Assembly (NCBI RefSeq): GCF_000005505.3
Contig: NC_016132.3
Location: 52,900,914 to 52,964,913 of the forward strand
DNA length: 64,000 nucleotides
DNA from: Brachypodium distachyon
Taxonomy: Eukaryota > Streptophyta > Magnoliopsida > Poales > Poaceae
Reading direction: 5' to 3'
Shown: positions 1-13,200 of the stretch, one piece after another
Numbering within the stretch: position 1 is the first letter of the stretch
Layout of the letters: each line of letters starts with the position of its first letter
Notes under the pieces: model-generated
Seen by the model: the letters and a program-made list of their open reading frames with translations, nothing else
What the model was told of the DNA's origin: nothing
Databases searched by the model: none
Position numbers and translations under genes: made by a program

Positions 1-470
1 ACTGGGGAAATTGTTATTAATTGTCTTAATTGAACTGCTTCAGAGAAGTATCCCGGACCACTTGCTTCAGTTAGCAAATAGTAGTACATGTCTGTTTCAG
101 TGAAATTGACAGTGTGTTCCATCAAGAGGGGGACAGACCAATGGCCAACTACCACTAATTGAGATAGGCATCAACATGGTACAGATGTTGCCAAATCCCA
201 GCAAAATGATCGGAATAGAGAAAACATCGGTGGCATTTAAGAACAGCTAGCGTCCGCACATTTAAATGCTTGTAACGAACTTTGGACAGGCCCTGAAAAT
301 CCCCCTCCTCCCTCTCAAGAAATGAAAGAAAAACCTGGACAAGATTTCCTTTCATATGACATAACAGATGTACTGCTACCAAACGACAGCACTGGAAAGC
401 CTATTTTTGAGGGAGTGACTCGTAGATGAACCAAATTAATTGAAGGCCGGGATTAGTGTCGTTTATTTAC

Positions 471-642
471 CTCTCTTTCTGCGCTCATCGTCGTTCGGCG
501 CTCCACCTTAGGACTCCGGCCGGTGGGTGACTTGGTCGCCGGCGTGTCGGCGGCAGAATCAGGACCACCGAACCTCGTCGGCCGGCTCGTCTTGTTCGTT
601 CCATTGGGAGACGCCCGGGTAGGGTGCTCCACGGAACCATTC
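471..642 (-). CDS. Possible internal exon of an unidentified gene
   Basis: On the minus strand a 172-base open segment is framed by a good acceptor (…AATGAAG before 642) and a strong donor (GAG|GTAAAT at 471/470). One frame stays open for 57 codons and gives a Ser/Thr/Pro/Lys-rich low-complexity segment (for example TPATKSPTGRSPKVERR), as in a disordered linker. A second GAG|GTAACG donor lies just upstream on the minus strand near 728, so another exon may precede it. I do not recognise the family. The sequence below 470 looks like intron or 3' untranslated DNA. It could be a chance open frame in GC-rich DNA. Confidence 0.25.
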
Positions 643-3600
643 CTTCATTGCCAAAAAACACAACAAGTAGAGTCAGAAACCTAGAAATAGAATCATAAGG
701 CAGGGAATCTCACACTGAAGCACGTTACCTCACGGCTGTACTGCTCGAATATAACTTGAGAAAATGCATTTTGTTTAAGGACAGCATGACTAGACCGGGC
801 ACGAGATTTCATTCCCTCCCTTCATGTCAAATGCAGGAGGGGAAGAAACAAAGCTTCTCCGTGTGAGACTCGAATCCAACCAACCAATCAAGCAGAAACA
901 ATCCAAAGTTTTGGGCTTGCGGAAGAACGATTTGGGTCAAAGATTTCGGCTCGGATTAACCAGACGCACGGAGAAGCAAGATGCAAACGGGGAAACAAGG
1001 GATCCGAGGCCGGAAAGGAGGAATAGACACCGACAAGAAGTGAAGGGGGAGCAACCGCGCGCGCGGGAGGCAGGGGCCGGGAAAAGGGAAGCGCATTAGC
1101 TTAACTTAATCCCCCCGCCCGCGCGCTACGCGAGCTGCAAAAGGGACCTCGGACGGAGGGGAGCCGGAGCTTTACAGATGTGGTTAGCGACAAGTGGACC
1201 ACTGCAGCAGCAGCGCACCGCTAGCTCCTTGGCGGCGAGCACAAGAACGGGACAAGCGTTTGCCCATGGAGCCATCTGTGAAAACAGTCGCGGTCACATG
1301 CGTGCCTCCGTGATTTGAAAATTTTGGTTTCTTGTTAACCCTTTTAAAATGGAGCCAAACAGGGCGGTGGCAAGGAGGAAAGTGTAGTTTAGAGCCGCCG
1401 CCCCAGTCTCATGTTTCCACGTCACGGAGAACGCAATTAGCGCAGTTGATCGATGGCTGTAGCTGTTGAGAGGCTCTGTTTAATCCCCTTTGAACAGAGA
1501 GCATAAGCAGTGCTACTTCTCGGCCGAAGAGTTCCTGTCTCTGAATTTTTGTGAGGGTGCAGTGCTCAATGTCTCACTGGTTTTGCACCGCCAAAACTGA
1601 TGCGTGCACATTTGACTAAAATCTGAATTCAACGGGCTTGGGAATGGAGATCAGGAGAATCTAACATCACAGACTTCGATGCATGAAAATAAAGAAAGCT
1701 GTACGAAGGAATCATCAGACGATCAGATTGCACATGACTGGTGACTCCTCAAAAGGAAAAAGAAAACAGAAAGAAACGAAAATTCAAATGGCACATGCAA
1801 CAGAATGGGGAGGATTAAACGGAAACACACGTACCTTGTCTTGGCTGTCTGCATGGCTATACTGTATCTCTATTTCAGAATTCAGAGAGCTACACCAACA
1901 CTCCGCCAGGCCACACACCTACAAGAAAGCTGCAACGGGACAAAAAGAAAAGTGGTCAGCTCCCTCTCTCTGAAGGAAGAGCAGAAGGAGAGAGAGGCCA
2001 AGAGCTAGAGGCTAAGCTACGCTATGGCGATGGAGGGAGGAAGAGGCGAGGAGCCCTTTGTACCTTCACATGCATAACCAAAAGCAACTAAATAATGGCA
2101 ACCAGTACATCATTCTCGGCTGTTTGCTTGCTTGCCCATCTAATCTGGCACTAACTAGTACTCCAACCACTTAGCCAACCACAAGGACATCCGTGTGGGA
2201 TTTTAATACTGATCTCCATCCTTAAACCGGGAGACACATATATGGTGAGGAAGGAGCATAGCAATCGGATTTTTTAAGCTTTGCCACGGGCGGTGATGGC
2301 TCTCATGATCACTCCTAGCCCATGCATGGTCCCTTGCAAGATAACACATTATACGCACACCACTACAACCACCAGACTTAAGGCTGGAGAGAGGTAGGCC
2401 TGAAGCAAGCAAGAATCCACCACCACCCCACGGCTGCCTTGCCCTTTTGTTTTGCTCTGCCCCTTTACTCAACTCTATTCCTCTCCACAAACAAAAGCAA
2501 TGGCGTCGACACCGGCTGAATCGTCTATGGTGCAAAAGTAGTTGCGGGGAGCTAGCGAAAATGACAAGTACGCCTACATACATGCACCCAAATACGCACC
2601 TCCCTTGAATTAACTAATTAAAGCGCATGCAGGGGCCAAAGGAGAAATAACGCATGCTTAATTAGATAGCCAGCATACATGTGTGAGCTGGCTTCCGATG
2701 ATTGTTGGCGATGAGACAAAAAAAACCAAAAGCTTGGGCTGATTGATCCTAAAGCTTTACAGCTCGTATCTGCTGGATACGTACATAAGCAAGCTTGTCG
2801 GGTAAACTAGGCAGCGGGTAGGTGTTGGGCCTGAGCATATAAGCACGAGAGAGGAGCAAAATTAAATTGGAGACCACTCCATTGAGGAATGCATATGCAG
2901 AATGGCGAAACTACTCCCCTCTCTGTACGACCGATTCCAACGGGGAGGAGGCCGGGGCAAAGCATACGTGGCGCTGCTTGGATGCAATCTCCCACGCATG
3001 ATGTGAGATGAAATGCAATGCATGGGAAGTGAAAGAGTTGAAGGAGCGTCTCACCTCGCCCAATCCGGAGTAGGAGCTCGGAATGGGTTTGACGGTGCCT
3101 CTGTTCTCCTTTCATCCGGGTCACCTGGCCTTCATATCGTGCTTCGGGAAGCCATTGCCATAGAGGGGGAGACAGAGGGGTAGGGGCATATCTGCTCTCG
3201 GGAAGTAGGATGTCATGTCCTTTTAAATAAGAGGAGAAGGGGACAACTCGTGAGGATTTCAGAAGGCTGCAGAGGATCGGGCGGAACAGCTAGTAAGAGG
3301 AGGAACGATCATTGCCGTGTTCAGGTCCTCTCGTGGCAATGAATCATGCAATGGGGGGCGTATCTTCATATCCGTACCCGTTTTGTTTTCAATATCTTGC
3401 CGAGTCGTCAACACTTGGCGATGGTGTCGCCGTTGGGCTCCAACGACACGCGACGAGGCTGCTGTCTAGGGTAACGTCCCATGCTGGGAAACTGGAGCAC
3501 TGCTTTACCGAGGTGGCGTGACTGAAAGAAAAGAAGAAGAAAAAAGATGTATAGAGCGCCCCACGCACGCACGCACGCAGCCCGCAGGCGTCAGTATTTA

Positions 3601-4446
3601 CAGTTGGATCAAAGGTAAAAGCTTCTCCGGGAAAAGTACTCTGTGCTAATGCTAGTGCTAGTGGTAGTACTCCGGTAAAATGTATACGGATGGAAACGAA
3701 CAAAAAGGAAATGCATCACCGGACTGCACGCTTGGCGTTGGCGTGCCGCGTTTTTGAACTTTTCACTGCCGAGAGAAATTGACAGATCTGCGCATTTGTA
3801 TCGTAGCAGCATCGTGTGTGTGTGTGCCTGTGACGACGCAGGGCAGGGAGGAGCCCCCCGTGGCACGAAACTGTCGGGCGACATGGAGACGAAGACGACG
3901 AGACCAGACCGGCTCGCGTACGTCCAACACGACAAGTATATACTGTATCTTGCCTTCATCCTTACGAGCCCGGACATCGGCTACGGCGGCTGGAGTACAA
4001 AGGCGATGAGCGCCCGCCGCGGGTTTCGGTCGCACGCGGCCGGACGGGTACACAGGCGCCCGGCCATCCCCCGATCGGACGGGAGCGGCACGTGAACTCG
4101 ATCGTCCGCAGAAAAGTCCCGAGCTCGCGTCGCATGTGCCCGGTTTCAGAGATTCAGAAAAGCGAGCGGCTTTGGTGGCGTGGATCCATCGATCGACACC
4201 GGCGCCGGCTCAAAGCGAAAATCAAATCTACTCTGTTGTTTACAGGGCGCGCTCCACGTCTGCTCTACAGTACCTCCGGCTAAATTGGCTTTTGCTCTAG
4301 TGTGGAGAGGAGAAACTGGACTAACTGGAGAATCAGTTGATCGGCGAACCATGGACGTTGATTGATGATTACTCCAGTTAACGATCGATGTGATGCGACC
4401 TCCGGGGGTCATAGTTGCTGTTTAGATAAGAGATGGTGATTTACTA

Positions 4447-4505
4447 CTCCCTCCGTTTCTAAAGTCTCGTCGCTGTTTCCGACAAGAATTTAGGAACAGA
4501 GGGAG
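4447..4505. mobile_element. Very short Stowaway-like MITE
   Basis: A 59-bp palindromic sequence begins CTCCCTCCGT and ends with the complementary ACAGAGGGAG. TA dinucleotides flank it at 4445-4446 and 4506-4507. This is the terminal signature of cereal Stowaway (Tc1/mariner-type) MITEs. The usual AT-rich centre is missing, so it is probably an internally deleted copy. Confidence 0.75.
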
Positions 4506-5891
4506 TACTTGCTACTGGTGCATCGGTACACTCTGACGCAGCTGGTACACTATATACCGGGAGGAATTTTACGGTACCCTGTTACTCCATCTTGGTGAAA
4601 AGAGTACCGGCTAAATCCGACCCTTGATGCGTAGGGGTAGTTAGGTCTTTAACAATCTTCTTCTACCTGGAAAAAAAAACTCAAACAAAATCTTCTTCTT
4701 CTTCATATGAGCAAACCACAAAACGTCATGGAATCGACATATGACTCGCAACGGTTGCGCATGATGATGATTTCTCCCGAATCTGACCAACTGACGGTCG
4801 GTGAGTGGCCGCCGCCGCCTCCACCAATTCATAACTACAACATGTCCAGCTCTGCCATGTGCCCTTGGCGGCCACTTCGTCGGAGCAACATCCGCCGATG
4901 GCTAGAAAATATGAAGAACTTAATGGCTGCCTCTTCTTGAACCTTTGTCTGATCAGGAGGCGAACCAGTAAAATCATGTTGCCATGTCCTAATCTTAAAT
5001 TCTTAACATCACACACGGAAGAAACAGATCCCATCTTCATAAATCAGTTAATCCCTCGCATGCCATTCACCTATCTAGCCATGAGTTAATTAGAGAGAGA
5101 TTTTACTCGTGTGGTAGTCAAGATTTTACTCGTTCCTCCACCGGCATGGCCGCTGGACTGTGGCTTTCGTTTCAGAAAACGACGGCTCGATCAGGTCAGA
5201 CGAAGAGAACGCAAAACTTTTTATTTTTTTTAATTAATTGCAAATCAAATTCCAGTTGAGCACAGGAAAAAACCAAACTATCCCACACAATTACAATTTT
5301 GCCCTTAACTCAAGGTACTCCGGTGGTTTTTGACCTGATAGTCTGTGGGACTAAGGAAGAAGTACCAGATGGTACTGACCATTGGATCGAGACAAATAAA
5401 CGGTTCATATTAAACCCAAGATACCGAAAAAGAGCTCGTATACTGGAGTAGTTCTGCCAAGCAGCGGCCAGTCGCAGCTCGCAGGTACTACGTAATTTTC
5501 GTACTCAACTTGCTTGCCGTTGTATCCACTGCTCGGTTGACACCTATGGGCTACAGCCGGCCGGCTTTCAGCCCCGTTCCACCGTCCGTTCGCTCTCGCT
5601 ATGGATCCCATTCAACACGCATCTGCTCGTGTTGCGATCGTTGGTAACTACCGGAATAATGGCCAATCTGGATATGGAAGGCGTATAATTACGTAGTACG
5701 TCGACGTCGGGAGCAAGGGGCTAGTTCGTTGTCGGTTCGCTGTCACTCGGTCGCCTCCTTCGCCCCGAGTTCCTGTAGCTTCCCCTGAGCTCCATTAAGG
5801 CACTGAGCTAGCGGTCTTCTCTTTCGATCAGCATACCCCCGCCCTTTGGTAGCGCCGTGCTAACTGCTAAAACATGATGACACGAGAGCCT

Positions 5892-5910
5892 TCTCTCTCT
5901 CTCTCTCTCT
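5892..5910. repeat. CT microsatellite
   Basis: An uninterrupted run of about nine CT dinucleotides, seen directly. Confidence 0.9.
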
Positions 5911-7217
5911 CGGTCGCAGCAAATCGCGCGTCGCTTTCGTGGGCTGATCGCGCGTGCGCGTGCGGCTGGATGGGCCAGCTTCCAACGACGGCTCCAGCAC
6001 ACACAAAAATCCTGTGAGCTAGTTTTTTTTAAAAAAATCCTGTGAGCTTTTCGGCCGGGAGATACGGTGATATACAGTGTCGTACTGTCATGTTCAGAGG
6101 GGAAGAAAATGTCCATGTAATCGCGTGGTGAAAACACGAAGAACCGTCTTCATGGCTGATTAATTCTTGCATACACGGTTGTTATAAGGTGAAAGATTTA
6201 CACAAACTTGGACAAGCAGTCGCTAGTGCGTAGGAGTGAGATAATCTAGGTATTTGAAAAACCGCGAAGACGTGGACTGTCTGGAGGAACCTCGTAAATT
6301 CACAGATGTGTGAGTCCAACTGAAACAGCAGGGCCTGCAAAAGCAATCGCCTAACTTCCCATATCAAAATGAATCGGACTTCTTATCCAAAAAATGAATC
6401 GGACTGATGTCGAAATCAAGGGTGACCTACGAGAATTCCTTCAACAGCTTTACAGTTCAACTTTGGGTTGATCAAGGCATGGCTCAACTGATAGTAGCCA
6501 TCTTCCTACAGAAAAGGAAAATAGAAAGGAGCCCGATTTTTTTGGTTCTAAATGCCCAAACAAGGACTCCAAATGGGCTGATTCCTATTTGTTTTTACGG
6601 GCAGTGGGCTGATTTCTAATTTCAAATTGGTTACGACTAGGCCCGTATAATCTCCTGCCTGTAAGGCCACAACTGGGCCACATCACACCATGTCACCATC
6701 GATATTCGTCTAGAACCCAACCCAACCCAACAACGTAGTAACAAAATAGGGCCACAACACCCGGGCCCGATTTTCGGACAAGCACCAGCTTCGCCTTTTC
6801 TCACGTGGTCCTGACCTAAACAAACCAGGCCCATTCCCAGAACGCGACAGCTCTCTTAATGGAGTTTTTCTTTTTCCGATTCCCAGAACGCGGAACCGAC
6901 AGGGTCGCTGGCGTAAAAAACCCTCTAAAAAAGCAGGGGAGTCGCGTATGACTGGAACTTCGACCACCCAGGTACAAGACGCATGGCCCACGGACCAGAA
7001 ACACTAGCCGATTTCCAAGACGCTTCCTCCCCCTCTCGGGACGTCGGGTCATGGCAGTTGCGCACTTGCGCCTTGGGAATACAGAAACTAGACAATAGAA
7101 TTCGACCGAACCCCCCTCAGATCTGAGGCACCACCCGGCCAGCCTCCTCCTCCTCCTCACGCTCGCAGACCTCCTCCTCCCCTGGCAGCTTCGGGAGGGA
7201 GGGGGCGCTCCGGGGAG

Positions 7218-10200
7218 ATGGGGGTCTTCGACCGGCTGCCCCCGATGGACCACCTCCGGTCGGAGAAGATGTGCTTCGTGCAGCTCATTTTCCCCGCTGA
7301 GAGCGCGCGCCTCGCCGTCACCTACCTCGGCGAGCTCGGCCTCCTCCAATTCAAGGACGTGAGTGTCTCCTCTCTGCCTCCTCTCACCCTCCAGCATCTC
7401 CCTCGCGGATCTGTCTGATCTGGCCTCGTGAATCGTGATCTCTGCCTCGCCCGCTCGCGTGCGTGGTACTCTCCGTCTTGTGGATCTAGCTTTTGGCTGT
7501 GTTCGGTGTCGGAGGTCCAGTGTTTGATCTGGTGTCATTAGACCCTGATGCTGAGCCCGCGCTTCTCATTTGAGCTGCTTTGGACGCCTCCCCCCTTGAG
7601 TGGTTAGTGAGTGTGAGTCTGTTCTCGATCACGGGGCAGACGTGGCGGTCTCACTGAGGCATCGGCTTCACAGGAGTTAGACTTCGATGATAACTGATAA
7701 GTGTGGATCAATGTGGTAGAAGAAATGGAATGAATATGTTTCTCTTTGGTGTGCTTTTGCCTGTTTTGACCGTACTTGGTACCTAACACTGAGTTCAAAT
7801 CGTGCAAACGAATCGCTGTATCATGAGCTAATTTGTACAGACAATTTGTCAGCGGGTGGTTTGCCATTTGTTTGCTGTACTATTCATGAGTATTACATGT
7901 TTGCAGTTTACAAAGTTTTAGTTGTTGAATTGGTGTAATCAAGCACGTTTTGAATGCTTAGTTTGACTGCATGATGCATTGTTTCTAAGGATACCAAAAG
8001 GAATTGAATTTTGGGCTTCACTAATCCTACAGGTGCTGCTGGCGCTGGAATGTTAGGAAAACTCATAGCTGCTAGATATTTGAATTCGTAATGAAAAGAA
8101 ATGAGTTTCCTGCTGTTGTGATCATGCCATCTTATTGTTTTCCGCTTGAACTTTTGAATGCAACGACACCATCTGCAAGCTACAGTCCTTGATGGTGGTA
8201 CCTATGAACCTATCACCTGTCTATTATCTACAGTTAGCTGCATTTCATGACAGTGTTTTCAGCAAGGAATATGTGCCACAATGACTTTCATGATGCATTT
8301 GGTGTCTTAGTCCCTTGGTATTTTCTTTTTATGGTTTCTTACCATGTGCAGGGTGGAATCAACCAGCTAGAAAATATATGTGGAATCCTGACTTTGTGAT
8401 GGGATGTGTGTTTTTCATATGATGATCACATTGTGTTTGTTTATAATGACATTGTGGAAAAGAAATGAGAAGGATATTAGGTGTTATTGTATTCCTATGT
8501 TGGACTTTGTTTCTATGGTGTTATTGTTGGACAACTTTGTTAACATGATGCCATGGTTGAAACTTTTTAGGCATTGCTTACTTTCAGACTATAAGTTTCT
8601 TTTTATCTGTTCTATCTGCCACAGACTACAATTATTGTTCATCAACTGACCTATTTTTTATTATTTAATCCCTTCTTTGTTGCAGTTAAATGAGGATAAG
8701 AGTCCTTTTCAGCGAATATTTGTCAATCAGGTATGTTGGTCACATCATGTTGCACACATTTTCTATATGCTAAGCAAATTTATTGCCTAGTTCTCTTGGA
8801 TGTTATTGTTTTTAATTGATTTGATATATTCTTACCCAGGATCTTTACTTCCATATCATGTTAGCTACTACTCAGATATCACCTTTTTTTACTCGGTACT
8901 GTTTAATGGACAAGCAAATACGATGATTACATTATGAAGATTTAAGGAAGACCAGAAGGCATAATTTATCATGTGAAGAAACATTTTTTAGTATCTTTTC
9001 TACCAGATTATATTTTTTGAGTAACAAAATAGGCAAGACAGAAAATTAGAAGAGTAACTTGCTTAGTTAGTCATGCAATTGCAAGATTATCATGATTACC
9101 TGATTAGTTATGTTTGCTGGCTCGAAGAGTTTTTTTTTGTGGTATTCGGTACTGGAAGGGAAGACGCATGATAGTTTACTACTAACATGAATAATTGGAG
9201 TGTGTCAATGTCAGTATACTGTTTAGCTTTTCTTGTTTACTTCTTCCTGTTTTATGAAAAAGTGAACCTATGGAGGCAGGCCAAGCTGAATTTAGTCTGA
9301 TCTATCAAATTCTGGTATTACATCGTCTGTTTGAACTTTGTATTTGCCTCAATTTTTTAACCAGTAGAAAAGGGAGATACAGAACAGTAAAATTATGGCA
9401 AAACGAATAAATACTTTAGGGATCTTGTTGAGAGGTGGATCGAACATATACATTCAAGGTTACAAAAGGTGTATTTTTGTGTTTGCCTAGGTGCTGGGCA
9501 ATGCTTTGGCCCAAGAGTACTGATGAGGTCCTCTAGCAAGAAATGGAACCTCCCGGCGACGAATGTAGCTTCACTTGTGACGAATGGATACTGAGATAAA
9601 ACAAGAAAACATAAATTTGGTTAATGCTACTTCTATTAGCTTGGAACAATTAGAAGTCTAGAAATGAAACCCTTTATTTTGGAAAGGGCAATTAATCAGG
9701 TCTCACAACGATTTTTCCAACAGGCCATACAAGGAGCTCTAGGAACTCTGAATAGTTGTTTGAATACCGAGTTACATTTCCTTAAGTTAATATCGGCATT
9801 CTCTGGTCCGTGAAATGAGGCATACAACGGCTTTTCGTCTTCCTTATTTATAAACATGTCTCAATTCTCCTGCAGGTAAAGCGATGTGCAGAAATGTCAC
9901 GCAAGCTAAATTATTTCAGTGATCAGATCAACAAGGCAGGTGTTAAATCTTCTGTTCGGCCTGCACTACAACCAGAGATTGATTTGGAGGAGCTGGAGGT
10001 ACATTATCCTTGTTGTTATGTAACAAACTTCAGAATTTTTCTTGTTGTGTTTCTATTGCTTCTGCAGCATATGGTTATTTTAAGGAAAGATACATAGCTC
10101 CTCAGGGAAAATTGATAGTTGCATTTGTTGTTTCTCCAGGCAAAATTGGCTGAGCATGAGCATGAACTGCTGGAGATGAATACTAACAGTGGGACACTAC

Positions 10201-13200
10201 AGCAGACGTATAATGAACTTCTTGAATTCAAGCTGGTCTTGTCAAAGGTTGTATCTTATTCTTATGAATCATGGAATTGATTGCTTCATGCATTTTCTTC
10301 TGACTGTTAAGACAGAGATAAAAGATCTACGGCGGCATATCCGGTGAAACCCCCCCTTTTGGTGCAAACTCCATAAAAACCATGCATAGAAGTTCAAAAA
10401 ATAATCTACAAAAATATCATATGTTGGAGGTGTGATGCACAAACTTGCAAAATTTCAAGTTGAAAATCAAATGCATTTGGAAGGAATTAAAAAAAGAAAT
10501 ATACAGATGAATAGTGTCAAACAGTGAACTATTCATGCTGAATTTGTTTGTTTTTTTCGCTGCTACGAAACGCTATTGAGTTTGGACTTGAAATGTTACA
10601 CATAAATAAAACATCACTTCTCTAACACATGTAATTTTTTTTGAGAATTTTTTGAACTTTTTTCGATGGAGTTTGCACAGTTTGCACCGTAGATGTGGTT
10701 ATCATCGGATACGCCACCAAGATCTACACTGGTATACTTGCAAATAAAAGATCTACACTAGTATACTTGCAACACCTTCTAGTGAGTAATGACAGCCTTA
10801 GGTTACTTTCTTGTGGAAGATATTTATATTCCTGAAGAAATATGCTGTCTGTAGCTGATGAGTGATACTGTCGTTTTGAATTGCAAACTGTAACAGATGT
10901 TTGCAATCATAAGTTCCTACTGTAGTTATTATGATATGGCATTTTAATAGTGACTGTGCCTTAATAAATAGGTCTGTTCCCTTCTCTTTTGTTTCCATGC
11001 TTTCTCATATATCTTCTTGCAGGCAGGTGGCATCCTTGCTTCTTCTCACAATCATGCAACTCCCGCTGACAGGGAGCTAGATGAACATATATATGACAAC
11101 GAAGGGGACGAGGGAAACGGCTATTTGCTTGAACAGGTCTTATTTTGTTCTTATCCTCAAAGTTCATATTTTTCTGTTATTTGAACTGTAACACGAAAGG
11201 GGTTCTCAGGGAATACATCAAGGGACCTCGGAATCTGGAGTTAGGTTTGTTAGCGGCATAATCTTGAAGTCTAAGGCATTGGCTTTTGAGAGGATGCTTT
11301 TCCGAGCTACAAGGGGAAATATGTTTTTCAATCAGGCGTCTGCAGGGGAACCTGTTAATGATCCCATTTCTGGTGAAGAGGTCTGTCATCATGGTTTGCC
11401 CTTGCTAATTCTTGTGTGTATTAAGTGGCTGCCTTAAATTATTTACTGATTGTGCTAGCTTCACTTTGTTTTCTATTTAAAACTGGGTTTACTGATGCAA
11501 TCTAATAGTGAATGAATTGTTTATTCAGTAAATTGAATGTCCCAACTTTTCTCAACAATATTTTTTACCTGTGAGTTACATTGACAGGTAGAGAAGACTG
11601 TTTTTGTAGTTTTCTTTTCTGGGGAGCAGGCTAAAGCAAAAATACTGAGGATTTGTGCTTCATTTGGAGCAAGTTGTTACCCTGTTCCCGAGGAGATGGT
11701 CAAGCAGAGACAAATTTTTCGTGAGGTACTTTAATTTTCATGTTTCGGAGAAGATACGTTTTCTCTTAGGGACAAATACTTCCATTCTTCTCTACATGCA
11801 ATTTTCTCGTAGGGCCAAGCAGGTCTTGAGTTGTTACAATGCCAAGCCATCTACCTGTCGTTTTGTTTTCTGCTGAACTACACGAGCGCTGATGTAATGT
11901 CCTATCTTCTGGAGTATTTGAAATTGTAACTGCTATGATATTTTGGCAGGTATCAGCACGTCTCGCTGATCTAGAAGTCACTTTGGATGCTGGAATCCAG
12001 CACAGAAACAAAGCACTTGAGTCAGTAGGGTCACAATTATGGAGGTGGACAATCATGGTAATCAAGTACTCCCTCTGATCCATATTAATTGTCGAAATAT
12101 TACATGTATCTAGACGCTTTTTAGGCATAGATACATTCATATTTAGGCAAATTTGAGACAATTAATATGGATCGGAGGGAGTAACAATTTCTCATTTTTG
12201 TTTATTGCCATCCCCAGGAACTTGTGGTCCGTGTTTGTTTGTGCTAGCACCTAGTTTTCTGAATTGTAACTTGTGTGCTCCTTACAGGTAAAAAAGGAGA
12301 AAGCTGTTTATGATACACTTAACATGCTGAACTTTGATGTGACGAAGAAATGTCTTGTGGGAGAAGGATGGTGTCCGATATTTGCTAAATCTCAGGTCAG
12401 AAATGTAGCATCTTTTTTGTGCTTATTTCCTTTAGAAATAAAAAACTTTGGAATAGGTATCTTACTTCTAAGTTGTGCTTCAGATCAAGGATGTCTTGCA
12501 GCGTGCAACACTTCACAGCAACTCACAAATTGGAATAATATTTCATGAGATGGACACTACGGACTCACCTCCTACATATTTCCGGACTGATAAATTTACG
12601 AATGCTTTCCAGGAAATTGTTGATGCATATGGGTATGTACCTTGTTGCAACTGTTAACCTGAATAAATGATTGTATTTGTTGTTGTTTTTTGGTATTAAA
12701 TTTATATTCTATGCTATGCTGTTGTCATGGTTTTGGAGGCCTTGAGCAAACTAGTTGGAGCTGATCAGGTTGGACTAGCTGCTTGATCAAGCACAACTGT
12801 TTTGTAATCTTTTTAAAGGGTTGTTGGTTTGGCATTGAGGGGTGGTAAGCAAGAGATAATGCATGGGGCATTGTTAGGTGCAAGTAGATTATAATTCTGA
12901 GGCTGGCCAGGAGTTGTTTCAAATTTGAACTAAAACAAGACAAGAATTTAGGATCAGAGGGAGTACCATACAAGGCTAAACTGCTTCATAAAACGCTGGA
13001 TGTTATCTGAATGTAAACTTGATGTGATTGCTTTGTCTTGGAGTATTTCATTTTATTGTGTCCTTGTTTACTATTCTCTGATCAAGAGAAACCCCATGTT
13101 ATGATATTTTTGTTATATACCCTTCATAGTGAGTTGACCATGAATCTGTTGTTGCAGTGTTGCTCGATATGAAGAAGCTAATCCAGCTGTATATTCTGTT

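Larger units (their letters stand above)
643..7120. other. Intergenic region without a supported gene
   Basis: About 6.5 kb with only short overlapping open frames that lack splice logic or family resemblance. GC-rich patches lie near 1,060-1,260, 3,550-4,200 and 5,700-6,000. One tiny Stowaway-like repeat (4447-4505) and a CT microsatellite (about 5892-5910) are present. Several GGCCC-type motifs near 6,640-6,840 may belong to the promoter of the V-ATPase gene that starts at 7218. Confidence 0.5.

Noticed and set aside
1805..2008. 67-codon frame starting with a hydrophobic segment, like a signal anchor
   Set aside because: No conserved family, no promoter or terminator logic, and a short overlapping frame in another phase.
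6816..7538. 240-codon open frame on the minus strand
   Set aside because: It runs antisense through the VHA-a first exon and 5' region. It has no recognisable domain and reflects GC-rich composition.
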